Assembly: GCF_001552215.1 (NCBI RefSeq)
Contig: NZ_BCQT01000020.1
Span: forward strand, 124,001-188,000
Reading direction: 5' to 3'
DNA length: 64,000 bases
Source: Actinomadura macra NBRC 14102
GTDB lineage: Bacteria; Actinomycetota; Actinomycetes; Streptosporangiales; Streptosporangiaceae
Positions 60,253-64,000 of this stretch are shown here, one piece after another (within the stretch, counting starts at the first letter, position 1; every line of letters begins with the position of its first letter). The notes under the pieces are model-generated. The model made no database searches. It saw only the letters and a program-made list of their open reading frames with translations, and was not told the DNA's origin. The translations under genes and the position numbers were made by a program.

Positions 60253-61728
60253 TCAGTGGATGATGCGGCGCGACAGTTCGGGTGGGCAGATGCCGCAGGG
60301 CAAGGTGGTGGCGAATCCGGCGGCCTGGCTTCCCCACAGGCGGCGCAGCCGGATCTTGGCTGAGTCGGCAGCTGCCTCGACGTGCGCGACGGCGCGGCGG
60401 AGCTGTTCGGGGTCGGTGACGGTGACGGTCGCGTACATCGAGACCAGGCAGACCCCGGCGCCCATGGCCTCCTCGGTGGCGGCTTGGCGGGCGCGGGCGG
60501 CGTCCCAGCTGTCGCGGGCGGTCTCGTCGCGTCCGGTGCGGCGGCGGAACTGGGTACGGAACGCGGCCGCGTTCACCTCTTGCTGCAGCACGCGGCTCGC
60601 CGCGGCGGCGGGTAGGGCCCGGTACTGCAGGGTGATGCGCTTGGGGAAGGGGCCGGGCGCGACCAGCCGGGCCAGGATGTCGGAGCGGACGTTCTGGCGG
60701 GGCGGTTCGTGCCAGGCCCAGCTCACCGAATGCCCGCCGTCGTGCTCGTAGTGGCCGGTGTGCTCGGTCGCGGCGACCGGCCCCGCATCAGCCCAGGACA
60801 GAACGTCTTCTGATCCTGGACGGGCAAGGAGCCGGTTGACCTCGCCGCGCGCGTCCGGGTCGAACGCGATCCGCACCGCACCAGCGATCTCGGCCGCCGT
60901 CGCCCGTCCCAGCACGGAGACGCCGCAACCACCGAGCCTGGACGCCAGCCCGTCCAGCGTGCGGCCCAACTCGGCTACCGCCTCGAACAAGTCCTTGGGC
61001 GTCGCCGAGGACGCTTTGGGGTCGAAGGTGATCGAGACGCGGGTGTCGACGTCGGCGGCTGCCGCCGGAGCGGTCCGGACGAGTTCGCTCATGATGATGC
61101 GCGCCGGGGCAGGCGCCGCAGGGATGACGGCCCGGTCGACGGCGTCGGCGAGTGTGGAGCCGGGTTCGGGCGCGGTCTCCACCGCCACTGTCACCCACCG
61201 CACTACAGGCATGTGACCGAGCGTGGCAAGCCAGCCGCCCCAGGACGCGACCCAGGAATCGGCGTCGCCGCGGTCGGCCAGCCAGGTGGAGGTCGGGACG
61301 ACCCGGAGGGTAGCCGTCAGCAGCCCGGTGCGGCGGTCCCACACGATCCCGTACCGTCCGCCGTATCCGTCCTCGGCACTGAGCAGGGTCAACGGCGCCA
61401 GCACTCCCGGAAGCTGGAACGCCCGGGGATGGTTGATGACGACTCCGGCCCGGTACCGGTTGTGCCCGCGCAGGACGCCCCACCGCCATCGGCACCGCCC
61501 CAGCACCAGCCGCGCCACCGGAACACCGCCGACACGGATGAGCCCGAGCCCACCGCCGATCAACGCTGGCGGCACCACATAGACGAGCAGTCGTGGTGCG
61601 GTGGCGGCGACGAGGACCAGCAGCATCGCGGCGCCGAGCGCGACGAAGGTGGCGGTGGTGTCCATGCCGAGCAGGCCGATGCCGTGGCGGCGCCGCCAGC
61701 CGCCGTAGGTGCGGACCTCATTGCCCAT
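60253..61728 (-). CDS. SCO6880-like membrane protein of the transfer system
   Basis: 491 residues from ATG 61728; the upstream extension of the frame is a shadow of the VirB6-like gene. TYGGWRRRHGIGLLGMDTTA, then two adjacent membrane segments (LLVLVAATAPRLLVYVVPPA), then a large cytoplasmic part with SWGGWLATLGHMPVVRWVTV, ITLQYRALPAAAASRVLQQE and LWGSQAAGFATTLPCGICPP. This family replaces the N-terminal domain of VirB4 in actinobacterial type IV systems and is always encoded beside it, as here. Overlaps the VirB6-like stop by 11 bases. Confidence 0.85.
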   Translation of the reverse strand: MGNEVRTYGGWRRRHGIGLLGMDTTATFVALGAAMLLVLVAATAPRLLVYVVPPALIGGGLGLIRVGGVPVARLVLGRCRWRWGVLRGHNRYRAGVVINHPRAFQLPGVLAPLTLLSAEDGYGGRYGIVWDRRTGLLTATLRVVPTSTWLADRGDADSWVASWGGWLATLGHMPVVRWVTVAVETAPEPGSTLADAVDRAVIPAAPAPARIIMSELVRTAPAAAADVDTRVSITFDPKASSATPKDLFEAVAELGRTLDGLASRLGGCGVSVLGRATAAEIAGAVRIAFDPDARGEVNRLLARPGSEDVLSWADAGPVAATEHTGHYEHDGGHSVSWAWHEPPRQNVRSDILARLVAPGPFPKRITLQYRALPAAAASRVLQQEVNAAAFRTQFRRRTGRDETARDSWDAARARQAATEEAMGAGVCLVSMYATVTVTDPEQLRRAVAHVEAAADSAKIRLRRLWGSQAAGFATTLPCGICPPELSRRIIH

Positions 61729-63085
61729 CGGCGCCGCCCCCTTCTTCGGCGGCGCCGGTCGGCGCGCCGGTGCCGGCGGTGGCGGCTGAGCGGATCGTGT
61801 CCTCACCGCGCTGGCGTTCCTTGTCCGCCGTACGGATGAGGGTGGGAGCGACCGGCTCACCCTGGTTACCGTTCGGTGGCGCCCACCCGTGGCCGCCCTG
61901 GTCCGTCCCCGGTTGGTCGGCGCCGGTGGGGCCGCTTCCGGTCGAGGCGCTCGGGTCGGAGGTCTGGCGCTCAACTTCACTGGCCAGCGTTCCCTCGCCA
62001 GGTTGTGCAGGCGGGCTGGATGACTGATCGGAGGACGCGTCGAGGGGCGCCGGAGTGGCCTGGTCTCCGAGTTGCTGGTTGAGGTAGTCGGCATGCTGGC
62101 CAGCCGAGCTGGATCCGCCGCCTCCAGACCCGCCGCCGTAGCCGCGCAACGCACCGACCGCGGCGGCGCTGCCCATCAGCGCGCCGAGGACGCCGCCGCC
62201 GGTGGCGGTCTCGGACCCGCCGGTGGTCCAGGTGAAGAACTTCAGCAGGACCGGAAAGGCGATCAGGCTGATCAGCATCATCGCGAAGCCCATGAGGACC
62301 GCGTGCAGGTCCTTACCATTGCCGACCAGCGTGAACGCGGTCGCATACACCGCCGCAGCCGCCGGCTTGTAGAAGATCAGCGCGAGCATCCAGCCCGCGA
62401 CCCGGGTGAACCATGACCGGGTCGAGGTGGTGATCACGCCCGCGGCCGCCAGTGGCAGCAGCCCGGCCAGAATGATCAGCGCCGCACCGCGGAACAGCAG
62501 CAGGAGCGCCTGGATGATGCCGATGACCAGCGCGATCAGGCAGAGGATCAGCACGAGCGCGGCCGGGACCCCGCTCGGCACCGTCACGATCTGGGCCATG
62601 CGCATGGCGAAGCCGCCGTGCGCAGAGGCGTCCAGCACCCAGCCGCACCACTGGTCACCCCACTGCAAGAGCAGGTTCGGCACGAGGGTGCCGATCACGG
62701 TGACCACGGCCAGGACGACCAGTCCACGGCCGGCGTCCACCAGCGGAACCGCCTTCCGCGACAACGCCATGCGCGCGGCGACGGCCAGCAACGCCAGCAT
62801 CGCCACCGCGATCGTCAGCGGCCGGACCAGCAACTGCAGGTATCCGATCGCTGGCTCGCCCTCCAGGTCGGGTGACGGCGTTTGCACCCACCAAGACGCG
62901 GTGTTGGAGATCAGCCATCCGACCGCCGCCTGGAAGGACTTGGCCGCCTCGTCCAGCACATGCCCGCCGATCATGGATGGCACATCGGGCAGCGCGGGAC
63001 CGAACGGGTTCCCACCTCCGTCGTTGTCGACCGGTTGGACGCAGGCCGGGTCCATCACCGGCGAGCACGGAACGAACGGAAGCAT
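61718..63085 (-). CDS. VirB6/TrbL-like polytopic channel protein
   Basis: 455 residues from ATG 63085, overlapping the upstream stop (TGATG). Six to eight membrane segments between residues ~75 and 300 (LTIAVAMLALLAVAARMAL, VLILCLIALVIGIIQALLL, AALIILAGLLPLAAAGVIT). A long Gly/Ser/Pro-rich cytoplasmic tail follows (SGPTGADQPGTDQGGHGW). It forms the inner-membrane channel of the conjugation machine. Confidence 0.82.
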   Translation of the reverse strand: MLPFVPCSPVMDPACVQPVDNDGGGNPFGPALPDVPSMIGGHVLDEAAKSFQAAVGWLISNTASWWVQTPSPDLEGEPAIGYLQLLVRPLTIAVAMLALLAVAARMALSRKAVPLVDAGRGLVVLAVVTVIGTLVPNLLLQWGDQWCGWVLDASAHGGFAMRMAQIVTVPSGVPAALVLILCLIALVIGIIQALLLLFRGAALIILAGLLPLAAAGVITTSTRSWFTRVAGWMLALIFYKPAAAAVYATAFTLVGNGKDLHAVLMGFAMMLISLIAFPVLLKFFTWTTGGSETATGGGVLGALMGSAAAVGALRGYGGGSGGGGSSSAGQHADYLNQQLGDQATPAPLDASSDQSSSPPAQPGEGTLASEVERQTSDPSASTGSGPTGADQPGTDQGGHGWAPPNGNQGEPVAPTLIRTADKERQRGEDTIRSAATAGTGAPTGAAEEGGGADGQ

Positions 63086-63813
63086 CACCCACCCCCGCCC
63101 GGGAAGCGGACGTAGCCGTCCAGCGACTCGATAGGGGCCGCCGCCCCGGCCCACGTCCCGCCTGGAGGCGCGACCACACGCCAATCGCCATCGCGCCAAT
63201 GGAGTTGGAGCCGAGTCACTGCGCGGACGGTCACATCGCTGTCGCCCGGACCGGCCGACACCAGATCCAGGCTCGCGGCCTCGGGGGAGTAGCCCTGCCA
63301 GCGAAACCCCTCCAGGACGACATAACCTCGCCCGAGCGCCGCGCCTACCGGGCGCTTGCCGCGCTGGCGCTCATACGCCCGGCTTGTCGCGTCGGCCAGG
63401 GCGCCGGCGTCGGGGCCGATGACCTGCCGGTCGATGGTGGGCTCGAACACCGTGGGCCCCCACTGCACGTTCGCCCGCACCGCGATATGGACGGCGGCAA
63501 GCAGAGCGCCCTGCGGCGTCTGGGTGAACCCCGCCGCCAAGTCACCGCCGGTGTCGCGTGGCCCGTCCGCAGCAGAGTAGGGAAGCCCGACGCCGTGGTA
63601 GTCCCGCCACGACATACCGGTGAACGACACCTGCGGCGCGTCCGACAGCTGGCTTGCCTGCGTGGTCGACCGGGCGGCTGGCGTTGTGTGTTTCGGCTCC
63701 GTGCGGAACACCGGGGGTACGACCAGGGCGAATAGTGCCCCGCCACCGATTACCGCCAATGCGACGACCCGACCGCGGCGCGACCATGCCACGCCTTCTC
63801 GCTGCCGGCTCAC
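63085..63813 (-). CDS. VirB8/TcpC-like conjugal transfer protein
   Basis: 242 residues from GTG 63813, overlapping the upstream stop (GTGA). One N-terminal membrane anchor (VVALAVIGGGALFALVVPPV), then an outside domain with GDLAAGFTQTPQGALLAAVH, VIGPDAGALADATSRAYERQ and the NTF2-like end VTRLQLHWRDGDWRVVAPPG. This is the layout of TcpC/VirB8-type assembly factors in Gram-positive systems. Confidence 0.75.
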   Translation of the reverse strand: MSRQREGVAWSRRGRVVALAVIGGGALFALVVPPVFRTEPKHTTPAARSTTQASQLSDAPQVSFTGMSWRDYHGVGLPYSAADGPRDTGGDLAAGFTQTPQGALLAAVHIAVRANVQWGPTVFEPTIDRQVIGPDAGALADATSRAYERQRGKRPVGAALGRGYVVLEGFRWQGYSPEAASLDLVSAGPGDSDVTVRAVTRLQLHWRDGDWRVVAPPGGTWAGAAAPIESLDGYVRFPGGGG

Positions 63814-64000
63814 TTGAAGAACACAGCCACGATCGGAGCCGACGTCGCCGCCAGGCTCAGCCCGCCCAGTACCCACGGGATGCCGGTCGCGCCATCGGTG
63901 GCGAACGTGGATCGGTTCTTGCGCCCGATGGCCATCTGGCCCGCGCAGATGAACAGGCCGGCGATGCCGCAGATCAGCACACCCCACTTGCCCCACGCCA
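63810..64000 (-). CDS. Small membrane protein of the transfer operon, partial
   Basis: The last 62 residues are visible; the start lies beyond the window. Two hydrophobic segments (WGVLICGIAGLFICAGQMAI and PWVLGGLSLAATSAPIVAVF) are separated by a short polar loop (GRKNRSTFATDGATG). The size and place before a VirB8-like gene fit a VirB2/VirB3-like small membrane component. Its stop overlaps the next start. Confidence 0.65.
   Translation of the reverse strand, partial: AWGKWGVLICGIAGLFICAGQMAIGRKNRSTFATDGATGIPWVLGGLSLAATSAPIVAVFFK

Noticed and set aside
1..64000. tRNA, rRNA, riboswitches, plasmid origin and element attachment sites
   Set aside because: None could be recognised by eye. The element's boundaries probably lie outside the window, and oriT near mobC could not be pinned down.

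Overview
The window is high-GC DNA from a filamentous actinomycete. The evidence is strong G/C third-position bias, many GTG/TTG starts, DUF397/XRE/anti-sigma trios, S-adenosyl methyltransferases of the SAV2177 type, and an actinobacterial type IV transfer system. The genus cannot be read from the sequence. Much of the window looks like a conjugative plasmid or integrative element: a mobilisation block lies on the left, a type IV secretion block on the right, and a complete type I-E CRISPR-Cas locus between them.

Layout. 0-8 kb: a broken ISL3-type transposase, then two paralogous LuxR-type regulators flanking an S9 peptidase and an MFS exporter. 8-17 kb: MobC, a relaxase, a DUF2637 (SpdB-like) membrane protein, an ArdC-primase fusion and accessory proteins, many translationally coupled. 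17.2-17.65 kb: fragments of IS3 and IS481 elements. 17.67-23.93 kb: one I-E CRISPR array of 67 repeats, split by an intact IS21-family element that landed inside a spacer. 24.1-33.24 kb: cas2-cas1-cas6e-cas5e-cas7e-cse2-cas8e-cas3, all on the minus strand and read from cas3 towards the array. 33.27-33.72 kb: a mini-CRISPR of two degenerate repeats, a small membrane-protein gene and their probable promoter. 33.96-35.3 kb: a relic two-repeat CRISPR in the opposite orientation, then IS110 and TetR remnants. 35.3-40.7 kb: a minus-strand operon of unknown function with a CPBP membrane protease and two methyltransferases, divergent from an XRE regulator. 42.7-46.6 kb: a GNAT, an asparagine-synthetase-like enzyme, a 51-residue peptide and an XRE regulator, which together look like a peptide-modification (RiPP-type) cassette. 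47.2-50.5 kb: a sulfotransferase, IS debris, and a DUF397/XRE/anti-sigma-like trio. 50.6-64 kb: uncharacterised element proteins, DUF4913, VirD4-, VirB4-, VirB6- and VirB8-like proteins and an SCO6880-like protein, plus an integrase fragment.

The most notable signal is at 33.27-33.67 kb. The 20-nt spacer of the mini-CRISPR upstream of cas3 matches a site about 355 bp away, just downstream of a candidate promoter and just upstream of the small membrane-protein gene. Counted from the seed end, positions 1-5, 7-11 and 13-17 match. The mismatches within the matched stretch fall at 6 and 12, and the match ends at 18. Every sixth crRNA base is the one I-E Cascade does not read. The site is preceded by AAC, which agrees with a PAM ending in the last base of the repeat. 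This is the pattern expected of a Cascade-guided regulatory RNA (CreR/CreA-like) that represses the cas operon, a guarded small membrane protein, or both.
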